Source: Oxalobacteraceae bacterium | GTDB taxonomy: Bacteria; Pseudomonadota; Gammaproteobacteria; Burkholderiales; Burkholderiaceae_D | Length of the DNA stretch: 47,078 bases | Reading direction: 5' to 3' | NCBI GenBank assembly: GCA_947374865.1 | Contig: CANCDR010000019.1 | Location: 1 to 47,078, forward strand | In this document: positions 39,296 through 46,866 of the stretch, piece by piece | Layout: the number at the start of each line of letters is the position of its first letter | How positions within the stretch are numbered: the stretch's first letter is position 1 | Made by a program: the position numbers and the translations under genes | Notes under the pieces: model-generated | The model's input: only the letters and a program-made list of their open reading frames with translations | The model's database searches: none | Told to the model about the DNA's origin: nothing

Positions 39296-40561
39296 ATGGA
39301 CATTAACCACACCATGACTGCACTCGGTCAACGCGCCCGCGTCGCATCGCGCGCCATGGCCCGCGCCGACACGGCAGCAAAAAACCAAGCACTGCGCCTG
39401 ATCGCCGTCGCGATCCGGCGTGACGCGCCAGAACTGCGCGCCGCTAATCAGCGCGATATGGATGCCGCGCGTGCTGCTGGCCTTGCTCCGGCGATGCTGG
39501 AGCGACTGGCCTTGTCCGACAAGACCATCGCCAGCATGGCCGAAGGGCTCGAACAGATCGCTGCCCTGCCCGATCCGATCGGTGAAATCTCCAACATGAA
39601 ATACCGCCCGAGCGGCATTCAAGTCGGCCAGATGCGCGTCCCTTTAGGCGTGATCGGCATCATCTACGAAGCGCGGCCTAACGTCACCGTCGATGCTGCC
39701 GGTCTGTGCATCAAGAGCGGCAATGCGACCATCCTGCGCGGCGGCTCGGAAGCCATTCAATGCAATCAGGCGCTCGCGCTGTTGGTCAAGGAAGGTTTGG
39801 CCGGCGCCGGTTTGCCAGCCGATGCAGTGCAGATCGTCGAGACCACGGATCGCGCTGCCGTGGGCGCCATGATCACCATGCCGCAATATATCGACGTCAT
39901 CGTACCGCGGGGTGGCAAAGGACTCATCGAGCGCCTGATGCAAGATTCGCGGGTGCCGATGATCAAACATCTCGATGGTATCTGCCATGTCTACATCGAC
40001 GACAAGGCCGATATCGACAAGGCGCTGCAGGTGGCTTTTAACGCCAAATGTCACCGCTACGGCACCTGCAACACCATGGAAACGCTATTAGTGGCACGAT
40101 CGATTGCGCCACAGGTTTTACCGCGCCTGGCGGCCCTGTACCAAACCGAGCAGGTCGAATTGCGCGCTGATCCAGAAGCGACTGCACTGTTGGCTGGCTA
40201 CCCGCATCTGGTACCGGCGACCGAGGCCGACTGGGCGACAGAATATCTGGCACCAATCTTGGCCATCAAGATCGTCGCCGACATCGACGAGGCCATCGAG
40301 CATATTAATACCTGGTCATCACAGCATACCGATGCCATCATGACCGAAGATCACACACGCGCCATGCGCTTTGTGCGCGAAGTCGATTCGGCCTCGGTGA
40401 TGATCAACGCCTCGACCCGCTTTGCCGATGGCTTTGAATATGGTTTGGGCGCCGAGATCGGCATCTCAAACGACAAATTGCATGCCCGTGGCCCGGTCGG
40501 ACTGGAAGGTCTGACCTCACTCAAGTATGTGGTGTTCGGTCATGGCGAAGTGCGCCAATAA
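39296..40561 (+). CDS. proA: Gamma-glutamyl phosphate reductase
   Basis: ProA reduces glutamyl-5-phosphate with NADPH to the semialdehyde, the second step of proline synthesis. The 421-residue aldehyde-dehydrogenase-fold protein has [20 protein letters not shown] and [15 protein letters not shown]. The active-site Cys lies in [16 protein letters not shown], and the signature is [20 protein letters not shown]. An in-frame ATG at 39275 overlaps the holA stop. The ATG at 39296 begins the family-like [15 protein letters not shown] and has GGCGAG upstream, so it is preferred. proB is not adjacent. Confidence 0.94.
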   Translation: MDINHTMTALGQRARVASRAMARADTAAKNQALRLIAVAIRRDAPELRAANQRDMDAARAAGLAPAMLERLALSDKTIASMAEGLEQIAALPDPIGEISNMKYRPSGIQVGQMRVPLGVIGIIYEARPNVTVDAAGLCIKSGNATILRGGSEAIQCNQALALLVKEGLAGAGLPADAVQIVETTDRAAVGAMITMPQYIDVIVPRGGKGLIERLMQDSRVPMIKHLDGICHVYIDDKADIDKALQVAFNAKCHRYGTCNTMETLLVARSIAPQVLPRLAALYQTEQVELRADPEATALLAGYPHLVPATEADWATEYLAPILAIKIVADIDEAIEHINTWSSQHTDAIMTEDHTRAMRFVREVDSASVMINASTRFADGFEYGLGAEIGISNDKLHARGPVGLEGLTSLKYVVFGHGEVRQ

Positions 40562-40600
40562 GTCAGATCAAACGCAACAGAACACCCTTAAGGAATCAAC

Positions 40601-41023
40601 ATGCTGTGGATTAAATCGCTGCACCTGGTCTTTGTTATTTCGTGGTTTGCCGGGCTGTTTTATTTGCCGCGCATCCTGGTTAATCTGGCGCTCGAAACAG
40701 ATGCCACCAGCACCACGCGTTTGCTACTGATGGCGCGCAAGCTGTATCGCTTCATGAGTATTCTGGCGGTGCCGGCGATCGCGTTCGGTGTGTGGCTGTG
40801 GCTGGTGGTCGGCATTGGTCGCGGGCCGGGTAATGGCTGGATGCATGCGAAGTTATTGCTGGTCGTGCTGCTGCTGGGTTACCACCATGCCTGCGGCGCG
40901 CTGCTGAAAAAATTTGAACGTGGTGTGAATAAGCGAAGTCATATCTGGTTTCGCTGGTTTAATGAGATTCCGGTATTGGTGTTACTGGCCATCGTCATTC
41001 TCGTGATCGTCAAACCGTTTTAA
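40601..41023 (+). CDS. hemJ: HemJ-like protoporphyrinogen oxidase (CopD-superfamily membrane protein)
   Basis: This 140-residue protein has four membrane helices. The opening MLWIKSLHLVFVISWFAGLF with His8, and GWMHAKLLLVVLLLGYHHAC with Lys84, match the conserved His and Lys of HemJ. HemJ is the haem-binding enzyme that oxidises protoporphyrinogen IX to protoporphyrin IX. The C-terminal RSHIWFRWFNEIPVLVLL is also typical. Some databases call such proteins simply CopD family. It would provide the substrate for the ferrochelatase encoded at 24363-25469. It stands alone between proA and a methyltransferase gene. Confidence 0.75.
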   Translation: MLWIKSLHLVFVISWFAGLFYLPRILVNLALETDATSTTRLLLMARKLYRFMSILAVPAIAFGVWLWLVVGIGRGPGNGWMHAKLLLVVLLLGYHHACGALLKKFERGVNKRSHIWFRWFNEIPVLVLLAIVILVIVKPF

Positions 41024-41113
41024 GTAACACCGTCCGCGAGGACAAATAATGTATGTTGTTGAACAAGCCTTGGTGCATGGTGTACCAGGGCGACACGGAT
41101 AAAGGGTACTCCC

Positions 41114-42322
41114 ATGGCTTATTCATTTTTTTCTCCCTGCCCGCGTGGTCTGGAAATTGCGCTGGCTGAAGAGCTCAACGAAATCGCTCAGCGCAGCAGC
41201 ACCCTCAAGGTGCATAATCAGGTGCCGGGTGGCGTGCATAGTTCCGGCACGATGGATGACGCGTATCGTATCAATCTGCATTCGCGGATTGCCTCACGCG
41301 TTCTGCTGCGCATTGCGCATGGCGGCTACGTCAATGAAAACGATATTTATGATCTGACCTTATCGCAAACCTGGGAAGACTGGTTTGCGGTCCACCACAC
41401 GATTCGGATCGATGTCACGGCCATCAAGTCGCCGGTGAAAAGTCTTGAATTCGTCACCCTCAAAATCAAGGATGCGATCTGTGACCGCTTCCGCGAACAG
41501 TTTGACGAGCGGCCCTCGGTCGATACCAAAAATCCGGATATGCGCATTGTTGGCTTTCTCGATGCGCGCCAGTTCACGCTCTACCTCGACACCTCTGGTG
41601 AAGCGCTGTTCAAGCGTGGCTGGCGGCTCGACACGGGCGACGCGCCACTGCGTGAAAATCTGGCCGCCGGTCTGCTGCGTACCAGCGGCTGGAAACCGGG
41701 CATGGTGTTGTTTGATCCCATGTGCGGCTCGGGCACTATTCTCGCTGAAGCAGCGCAGATGCTGGCCGGGATTCCTTCCGGTTACCGACGCAATTTCGCC
41801 TTTGAAAAATTTCATGACTTCGACGCTGCGCACTGGCAGGCCATGAAGGATGCGATCAAGCTCAATCCATCGCCATCAACACCGACCATTTTCGGCAGCG
41901 ATATTTCTGGCGATATGCTGGTCATGACGCGACAAAATCTGCAACAGGCGGGTATCGAATTTGAAGTGCCGCTCAAGCAGATCGAAGCGCAAGAAATCAA
42001 GCCCCCCAGCGACGAGCCTGGCATCCTGCTCACCAATCCGCCGTATGGTGAACGGATCGCCGTGCGCGGCGACAGCACTATCGAAGAAGACGATCTGGCG
42101 AAAACATTTTTTGCCGCCTTCAGCACCACGCTCAAGCAGCGCTTCGCTGGCTGGAAAGTCTTTTTATTCACCGCCGATCTGGGCGTGCCCAAATTATTGC
42201 GCCTGAAAGAATCGCGCAAGACGCCGTTTTTTAACGGCGCGCTGGAATGCCGACTGTTTCGCTTTGATATGGTGGCCGGCTTTAACCGCCGCGAAGAAGC
42301 CAAACCCAGAGCGGACGTCTGA
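41114..42322 (+). CDS. THUMP-domain class I SAM-dependent RNA methyltransferase (RlmL N-domain-like)
   Basis: This 402-residue enzyme resembles the N-terminal methyltransferase half of RlmL, which methylates guanine N2 in 23S rRNA. It has a ferredoxin-like start (FFSPCPRGLEIALAEELNE), a THUMP domain (about residues 45-155) for RNA binding, and a Rossmann methyltransferase with FDPMCGSGTILAEAAQ (SAM site) and LTNPPYGERI (the NPPY catalytic motif of N-methylation). It lacks the second methyltransferase domain of full RlmL. AAGGG precedes the ATG. The 90-bp gap before it shows no clear promoter. Confidence 0.88.
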   Translation: MAYSFFSPCPRGLEIALAEELNEIAQRSSTLKVHNQVPGGVHSSGTMDDAYRINLHSRIASRVLLRIAHGGYVNENDIYDLTLSQTWEDWFAVHHTIRIDVTAIKSPVKSLEFVTLKIKDAICDRFREQFDERPSVDTKNPDMRIVGFLDARQFTLYLDTSGEALFKRGWRLDTGDAPLRENLAAGLLRTSGWKPGMVLFDPMCGSGTILAEAAQMLAGIPSGYRRNFAFEKFHDFDAAHWQAMKDAIKLNPSPSTPTIFGSDISGDMLVMTRQNLQQAGIEFEVPLKQIEAQEIKPPSDEPGILLTNPPYGERIAVRGDSTIEEDDLAKTFFAAFSTTLKQRFAGWKVFLFTADLGVPKLLRLKESRKTPFFNGALECRLFRFDMVAGFNRREEAKPRADV

Positions 42323-42401
42323 AATAATATGGCAAGCATTAATTCCTGACCATGGCCCAATGGTTGACAGCTCAATGGTCGATCGCTTTATGGAGATGCG
42401 C

Positions 42402-43862
42402 ATGAAACTGACCCTGAATGATCCGACTCTGCTCCGCAGCCAAGCCTATATCAATGGCGCCTGGATCAATGGCAGCAGCAGTTTTAGCGTCACCAATCCT
42501 GCCAATGGCGCAACTGTCGGCAGTGCACCCAAACTGGGCGCGCAAGAGACGCAGGATGCTATCGCTGCTGCTGCTGCCGCCTTCCCGCTCTGGGCCGCCA
42601 AGACCGGCAAGGAACGCGCGACCATCATGCGCAAATGGTTCGATCTGATGATCGCTAATACTGACGACCTGGCAGCCATCATGACCGCCGAACAGGGCAA
42701 ACCGCTGGCCGAAGCGCGCGGCGAAGTGGCCTATGGCGCAAGCTTCATTGAATGGTTTGCCGAAGAAGCCAAGCGCATCTCCGGCGATGTGCTGGCGTCG
42801 ACCTGGAGCGACAAACGCATGCTGGTTCTGCGTCAGCCAATCGGCGTCTGTGCCGCCATCACGCCATGGAATTTTCCGATCGCAATGATCACCCGCAAAG
42901 TCGCACCGGCCATTGCTGCCGGCTGCGCGATCGTCATCAAGCCAGCTGAACAAACACCACTCTCGGCGCTAGCGTTAGCCGAACTGGCGCATCGGGCGGG
43001 CTTACCGGCTGGCGTGATCAATATCATCACCGCTGATGCAGCGCGTTCGATTGAAGTCGGCAAGATCTTGTGCGACAGTCCGGTAGTGCGGCATCTATCC
43101 TTTACCGGTTCCACACCGGTCGGGCGCATCCTTATGCAGCAATCTGCACCGACGATCAAAAAACTCGCGCTCGAGTTGGGTGGCCATGCACCTTTTATTG
43201 TGTTCGACGATGCCGATATCGATGCGGCTGTGGAGGGCGCACTGCAGTCAAAATATCGCAACGCCGGACAAACCTGCGTCTGCACCAATCGGTTCTATGC
43301 GCATGCCTCGATCTACGACAGCTTCGTTGAAAAACTGGCAGCTGGTGCGGCAAAAATGACGGTCGGTGACGGCTTTGTCAAAGGCACACATATCGGTCCG
43401 CTAATCGATGCCGATGCCATCGCCAAAGTCGAAGACCATGTCGCCGATGCGATCAGCAAAGGTGCGCGCGTGATCACTGGCGGCAAGGCACATGCGCTGG
43501 GCGGCACGTTTTATCCGCCGACCGTGCTGGCCAATGTCAGCAGCGACATGAAAATCATGCGCGAAGAAACCTTCGGACCGGTCGCTGCGGTGATGAAATT
43601 TACCGTCGAAACAGACGTCATCGTCGCCGCCAATGACAGCGAATTCGGTCTAGCCAGCTATTTTTATACGCGCGATATTGGTCGCATCTGGCGCGTCGCC
43701 GAACAGCTCGACTACGGCATGGTCGGCATCAATACCGGCACGATTTCCAATGAAGTCGCGCCCTTTGGCGGCGTCAAGCAATCCGGTTTGGGGCGCGAAG
43801 GATCCAAATACGGCATCGACGAATATCTCGAGATGAAGTATCTGTGTATGGGCGGGATCTGA
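42402..43862 (+). CDS. gabD: NAD(P)+-dependent succinate-semialdehyde dehydrogenase
   Basis: GabD oxidises succinate semialdehyde to succinate in GABA and related catabolism. The 486-residue aldehyde dehydrogenase has AAITPWNFPIAMITRKVAPA, the general-base Glu in LALELGGHAPFIVFDD, and the catalytic Cys in NAGQTCVCTNRF. The C-terminal GMVGINTGTISNEVAPFGGV and KQSGLGREGSKYGIDEYLEM are typical of GabD, so this subfamily is preferred over other aldehyde dehydrogenases. The frame is open from 42264, but the ATG at 42402 has GGAG seven bases upstream. It is convergent with the formyltransferase-ACT gene, 9 bp away. Confidence 0.88.
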   Translation: MKLTLNDPTLLRSQAYINGAWINGSSSFSVTNPANGATVGSAPKLGAQETQDAIAAAAAAFPLWAAKTGKERATIMRKWFDLMIANTDDLAAIMTAEQGKPLAEARGEVAYGASFIEWFAEEAKRISGDVLASTWSDKRMLVLRQPIGVCAAITPWNFPIAMITRKVAPAIAAGCAIVIKPAEQTPLSALALAELAHRAGLPAGVINIITADAARSIEVGKILCDSPVVRHLSFTGSTPVGRILMQQSAPTIKKLALELGGHAPFIVFDDADIDAAVEGALQSKYRNAGQTCVCTNRFYAHASIYDSFVEKLAAGAAKMTVGDGFVKGTHIGPLIDADAIAKVEDHVADAISKGARVITGGKAHALGGTFYPPTVLANVSSDMKIMREETFGPVAAVMKFTVETDVIVAANDSEFGLASYFYTRDIGRIWRVAEQLDYGMVGINTGTISNEVAPFGGVKQSGLGREGSKYGIDEYLEMKYLCMGGI

Positions 43863-43871
43863 GTTTTTCAG

Positions 43872-45029
43872 TTACGACGCTGACCCCAAGCGCTCACCCA
43901 TCGAAATATCGACCATCATTTCGCTGGCCAGACTGCCGAGTTCTTCCCCCAGGTGATCGAGCGACAAAGCCGCCGGCACCAGCAGGTCCGCCTCGATCTT
44001 GAAAGTCTGTTTGTCGGTCGTGCCGGCATGGACAATTTCAGTGTGAATATTGGCGATGCTGATACTGCGCTCGGCCAGCATTTTTGTCAGCCGGCTGACA
44101 ATACCGACCCGGTCTTCGCCAACTAACTTGAGTTCCACCAGATGATGCGAGGAGGAAGATGGCGCATCATCGCTACGTGCGATCACGACCTGCAGACCAT
44201 TCGATTCCAGGGAGCGCAGCGCGGTCGTGAGTGCATCGGCGTTTTGGCGCGGCACTTCAAAATGCACCATGCCGGCAAACTGTCCGGCCAGTCTGGTCAT
44301 GCGACTAGCAGCCCAGTTCGCGCTGAAATGCTGCGCACGATCGGCCAGCAAATTAACGATGCCAGGGCGGTCCGGCCCCATGATCGATACCACCATCGAC
44401 ACCGCTTCCGAGGACACCGCTTCTTTTAATGCGAGCGAGCTGCGGATCATCGGCGCCTTGGTGGCAAAGCGGGGATCTTGTTCTACGGCGGGAATCACGC
44501 CATGGATGCGCGCGCTGTGGACAACCTTGCTCAATAAGCTCAAACCCATCGGCGCCAAAGCACGCTCCCACAATTCACGTGCGCTCTCGCCTTTGCCAAC
44601 GAAGCACCAGTCCTGCGCGGCGATAAAGCCGGCATCCCAGCCATCGGCCAAGTGATACACCGAACCACCGGCGATCGGATCGCCTTCCAAAATCGTCCAC
44701 TCCACCGCCGCGATACCGCGATGCCTAGGCAGCAGCGAAGGGTGATAACCGATACCCCCCAAACGGGCGCGCGCGAGCGCTTCATTACTGACTCGCGCAT
44801 GCGTATGCGCGGCAATGATGATGTCGGTCCCCTCAGCAATCGCATCACCTGGCACGATCTTCGGGTTATCCAGAATATGTGGCGTGATACCCGCCAACCG
44901 AGCCGCGATGGCCAGCCTGTCATCGGCCGCAGGTGCGACGATGCTGGTGAATTCAATGCCCTCTTCCTTACGCAAGGCTTCAAACACGGAGGCGGCAAAA
45001 AAACGGGATCCTACCAAGGCACATTTCAT
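43872..45029 (-). CDS. Formyltransferase-like domain fused to two C-terminal ACT domains
   Basis: The first ~200 of 385 residues form a formyltransferase N-terminal-type domain. The segment GIGYHPSLLPRHRGIAAVEW (His96) and the Asp132 region in GWDAGFIAAQDW resemble the hydrolase domain of 10-formyltetrahydrofolate dehydrogenase (YHPSLLPRHRG) more than tRNA or GAR formyltransferases, which have Asn two residues before the His. The second half has two ACT domains (about 210-285 and 305-375: SIMGPDRPGIVNLLADRA and ELKLVGEDRVGIVSRLTKML) like those of GcvR. The ATG at 45029 follows a strong GGAAGGA site. A role as formyl-tetrahydrofolate hydrolase or formyltransferase tuned by an amino acid is inferred. 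PurU has the reverse domain order. Confidence 0.75.
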   Translation of the reverse strand: MKCALVGSRFFAASVFEALRKEEGIEFTSIVAPAADDRLAIAARLAGITPHILDNPKIVPGDAIAEGTDIIIAAHTHARVSNEALARARLGGIGYHPSLLPRHRGIAAVEWTILEGDPIAGGSVYHLADGWDAGFIAAQDWCFVGKGESARELWERALAPMGLSLLSKVVHSARIHGVIPAVEQDPRFATKAPMIRSSLALKEAVSSEAVSMVVSIMGPDRPGIVNLLADRAQHFSANWAASRMTRLAGQFAGMVHFEVPRQNADALTTALRSLESNGLQVVIARSDDAPSSSSHHLVELKLVGEDRVGIVSRLTKMLAERSISIANIHTEIVHAGTTDKQTFKIEADLLVPAALSLDHLGEELGSLASEMMVDISMGERLGSAS

Positions 45030-45303
45030 GAAAACATCCTTCCAAAAAAGCCCGCAGGCCTGGTTCAGCATTATCGTTTATTTACAGCATTCAATTGCAT
45101 AATACCAATAATGCCGCAGGAAAAAATGCTTATATTTTTCTCTTAAATCACGCATTAAGTCTTTAATGAGTGATTTATCGAACAATGGCTGTGACATGGA
45201 TATTGTGGCAACACAGGTCGACTAACATCCTGCTAATCAAAATGGAGGGTCATCTTCAAAGCTAAATCGCACCAGGCTTACAAACGGATGAGGTGTGGCA
45301 CGT
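45030..45303. other. AT-rich intergenic region with an inverted repeat
   Basis: The gap between the formyltransferase-ACT gene and the tRNA promoter is AT-rich at 45060-45180. It contains a near-perfect 34-bp inverted repeat (listed separately) and should hold the promoter of the minus-strand gene, but no convincing -35/-10 pair was found. The part from 45180 to 45303 shows nothing recognisable. Confidence 0.5.
45144..45177. repeat. Near-perfect inverted repeat (15-bp arms)
   Basis: TAAATCACGCATTAA and TTAATGAGTGATTTA face each other across GTCT; 14 of 15 positions are complementary. It lies 115-148 bp upstream of the formyltransferase-ACT start. No T-run follows on either side at terminator distance, so an operator or RNA structure is more likely than a terminator. 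Confidence 0.7.
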
Positions 45304-45333
45304 TTGCCAATGCTTCCCAAAGCCACGTACAAT
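45304..45333 (+). promoter_or_regulatory. Promoter of the tRNA-Gly gene
   Basis: TTGCCA (45304-45309) and TACAAT (45328-45333) each differ from consensus at one position and are 18 bp apart. They end 9 bp upstream of the tRNA, as expected for a tRNA promoter. Confidence 0.8.
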
Positions 45334-45342
45334 GATCGCCAT

Positions 45343-45416
45343 GCGGGTGTAGCTCAATGGTAGAGCAGAAGCTTCCCAAGCTTACGACGAGGGTTCGATT
45401 CCCTTCACCCGCTCCA
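45343..45416 (+). tRNA. tRNA-Gly (anticodon CCC)
   Basis: The 74-base gene folds as a cloverleaf. The acceptor stem is GCGGGTG/CACCCGC with encoded CCA. The D stem is GCTC/GAGC, the anticodon loop TTCCCAA (anticodon CCC, reading GGG), and the T arm GAGGG-TTCGATT-CCCTT. It closely resembles the E. coli CCC-type tRNA-Gly. The outermost anticodon-stem pair would be G-A (27-43), a mismatch. A strong promoter precedes it and a terminator follows. Confidence 0.95.
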
Positions 45417-45423
45417 GCCATTG

Positions 45424-45454
45424 AGGCACCGTCAAGCAAGGGTGCCTTTTTTAT
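45424..45454 (+). terminator. Rho-independent terminator after tRNA-Gly
   Basis: AGGCACC (45424-45430) pairs with GGTGCCT (45441-45447) around a 10-base loop and is followed by TTTTTATT. It lies 8 bp after the tRNA CCA end and upstream of the trmB start, so trmB needs read-through or its own promoter. Confidence 0.85.
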
Positions 45455-45482
45455 TGTTCCGACTCTTTTACAAAAATTGCGC

Positions 45483-46202
45483 ATGTCAGAAAATAGCCCG
45501 ACCGATTCCCTCAACCGACCCATGTTCTACGATCCAAGCGAACATCGCATTCGAAGTTTTGTCACCCGCGCCGGACGCCTCTCGACGGCACAATCGCGCG
45601 CGATCGATGAACTTGGACCGGCGTTTTGTCTGCCCTATGCCAAACAGACGCTGGATGTGGCACAGACCTTCGGTCGCACCGCGCCGGTAATTTTTGAAAT
45701 TGGTTTTGGCATGGGCGAGACGACGGCTCGGATCGCGGCGAGTATGCCGGAGAAGGATTTTATCGCGGTGGAAGTACATACCCCGGGCGTGGGCAGTTTG
45801 CTCAAACAGATCGGTGAACAGGGTTTAACGAATCTGCGCTTGATGCAGCACGATGCTTTTGAAATCCTTACTCACATGATCGCGCCATCGTCATTGGATG
45901 GGATCCATGTGTTCTTTCCTGATCCGTGGCATAAGGCGCGCCATAATAAACGGCGGCTGATCCAGGGGCCGATGGTGGATTTGCTGGCTTCGCGCTTGAA
46001 GCCTGGCGGGTATCTGCATTGTGCGACGGATTGGCAGGAGTATGCGGAGCAGATGTTGACGGTGTTGGGGGAGGCGGCTTTGTTACGCAATACGGCTGAT
46101 GGGTTTGCGGTTCGGCCTGCTTATCGGCCGGTGACGAAGTTTGAGAACCGGGGGGTGAAGTTAGGGCATGGGGTGTGGGATTTGGTGTTTGCTAAACGGT
46201 AG
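45483..46202 (+). CDS. trmB: tRNA (guanine-N7-)-methyltransferase
   Basis: TrmB methylates G46 in the variable loop of many tRNAs using SAM. The 239-residue protein has the N-terminal RIRSFVTRAGRLSTAQSRAI and the SAM-binding IFEIGFGMGETTARIA. The catalytic segment is HVFFPDPWHKARHNKRRLIQ, and DWQEYAEQML and the C-terminal TKFENRGVKLGH also fit the family. The frame is open back through the tRNA gene, but the ATG at 45483 gives the family start. No strong ribosome-binding site is visible. It follows a tRNA gene directly, a suggestive but possibly accidental pairing. Confidence 0.95.
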   Translation: MSENSPTDSLNRPMFYDPSEHRIRSFVTRAGRLSTAQSRAIDELGPAFCLPYAKQTLDVAQTFGRTAPVIFEIGFGMGETTARIAASMPEKDFIAVEVHTPGVGSLLKQIGEQGLTNLRLMQHDAFEILTHMIAPSSLDGIHVFFPDPWHKARHNKRRLIQGPMVDLLASRLKPGGYLHCATDWQEYAEQMLTVLGEAALLRNTADGFAVRPAYRPVTKFENRGVKLGHGVWDLVFAKR

Positions 46203-46212
46203 AAATTTTTTT

Positions 46213-46326
46213 GGTGAAATTAGTTTTTTTCTTCGGTGAGGCGGATGTGGTTTTTTTGATTTATTTTTTTTCTTCGATGAAGTGAGGTTTATTTTTTAAG
46301 TTAGTTTTTTTTCTTCGGTGAAGCGG
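46213..46326. repeat. Three degenerate 41-bp T-rich repeats after trmB
   Basis: Runs of 7-8 T followed by CTTCGGTGA or CTTCGATGA recur at 46231, 46272 and 46313, spaced 41 bp. Each unit is roughly TTAG/TTAT, T7-8, CTTCGRTGARG(C/T)G. They lie directly after the trmB stop; the T-runs may also aid termination. Confidence 0.65.
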
Positions 46327-46550
46327 TGGGGTTTCCACTCCGTGGAGAGTAGCCGGGAGCGGCCCGGCAGCCGCTCACTTTTCTTGCTTCGCCAAGAAAA
46401 GTAAGCAAAAGAAGGCGACCGCAAAATCGCTGCCCTTCGGGTCCCCAAAAAAATAGCGGTGAAAACGGGAAGCGGGGCCAACTCGCTGCGCTCAAACAAG
46501 CCCCACTTCTGATCCGTTTTCCCCGCCATTTTTTTGGCAGCGCTACATGC
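46327..46550. repeat. Multi-hairpin intergenic repeat element
   Basis: This non-coding block holds successive hairpins: TCCAC/GTGGA (46334-46346), AGCGGC/GCCGCT (46358-46375) and a perfect 10-bp stem ACTTTTCTTG/CAAGAAAAGT (46377-46402). A GGGGC/GCCCC pair follows near 46475-46504. From memory, very similar text (CTTTTCTT..CTTCGCCAA..AAAAGTAAGCAAAAGAAGGCGACC) recurs between genes in many Burkholderiales and some Xanthomonadales genomes and gives rise to spurious short frames. Copy number in this genome cannot be seen from the window. Confidence 0.7.
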
Positions 46551-46572
46551 GGACTTCAACTTCAACATCAAA

Positions 46573-46608
<36 letters not shown>

Positions 46609-46609
46609 T

Positions 46610-46866
46610 ACCACTGCCTCGCTTCGCATCGAAAAACAAAGGCCGCGCTGCGCGTCGAACGTCAAGAACCACAGCCGCGCTGCGCGTCGAGCTTCAAAAA
46701 CCACAGCCGCGCTGCGCGTCGAGCTTCAAAAACCACAGCCTCGCTGCGCGTCGAACTTCAAAAACCACTGACTCTCTGCGCGTCAAACGTCAAGAACCAC
46801 AGCCTCGCTGCGCGTCGAACTTCAAAACCGCTGACTCGCTGCGCGTCGAACTTCAAAAATCTAACC
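46610..46866 (+). repeat. 32-bp minisatellite, about seven to eight copies
   Basis: The unit has the form GCCGCGCTGCGCGTCGAGCT followed by TCAAAAACCACA (32 bp). Copies start at 46642, 46674, 46706, 46738, 46770 and 46802, then 46833 after a one-base deletion; a more degenerate copy precedes 46642. Units 3 and 4 are identical and others differ at a few positions (CTCG for CGCG, AACTT or AACGT for AGCTT). Because 32 is not a multiple of three, the array shifts frame and is not coding. No spacers are present, so it is not a CRISPR. Confidence 0.9.

Noticed and set aside
42264..42401. N-terminal extension of the gabD frame
   Set aside because: It overlaps the preceding methyltransferase gene, and the ATG at 42402 has a good ribosome-binding site and matches the family start.
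45311..45320. Copy of the anticodon-loop text GCTTCCCAA just before the tRNA gene, as a possible tRNA fragment or attachment site
   Set aside because: Only nine bases match and no other part of a tRNA surrounds it; it lies in the promoter spacer.
46610..46866. CRISPR array
   Set aside because: The repeats are directly adjacent with no unique spacers, and no cas genes are present.
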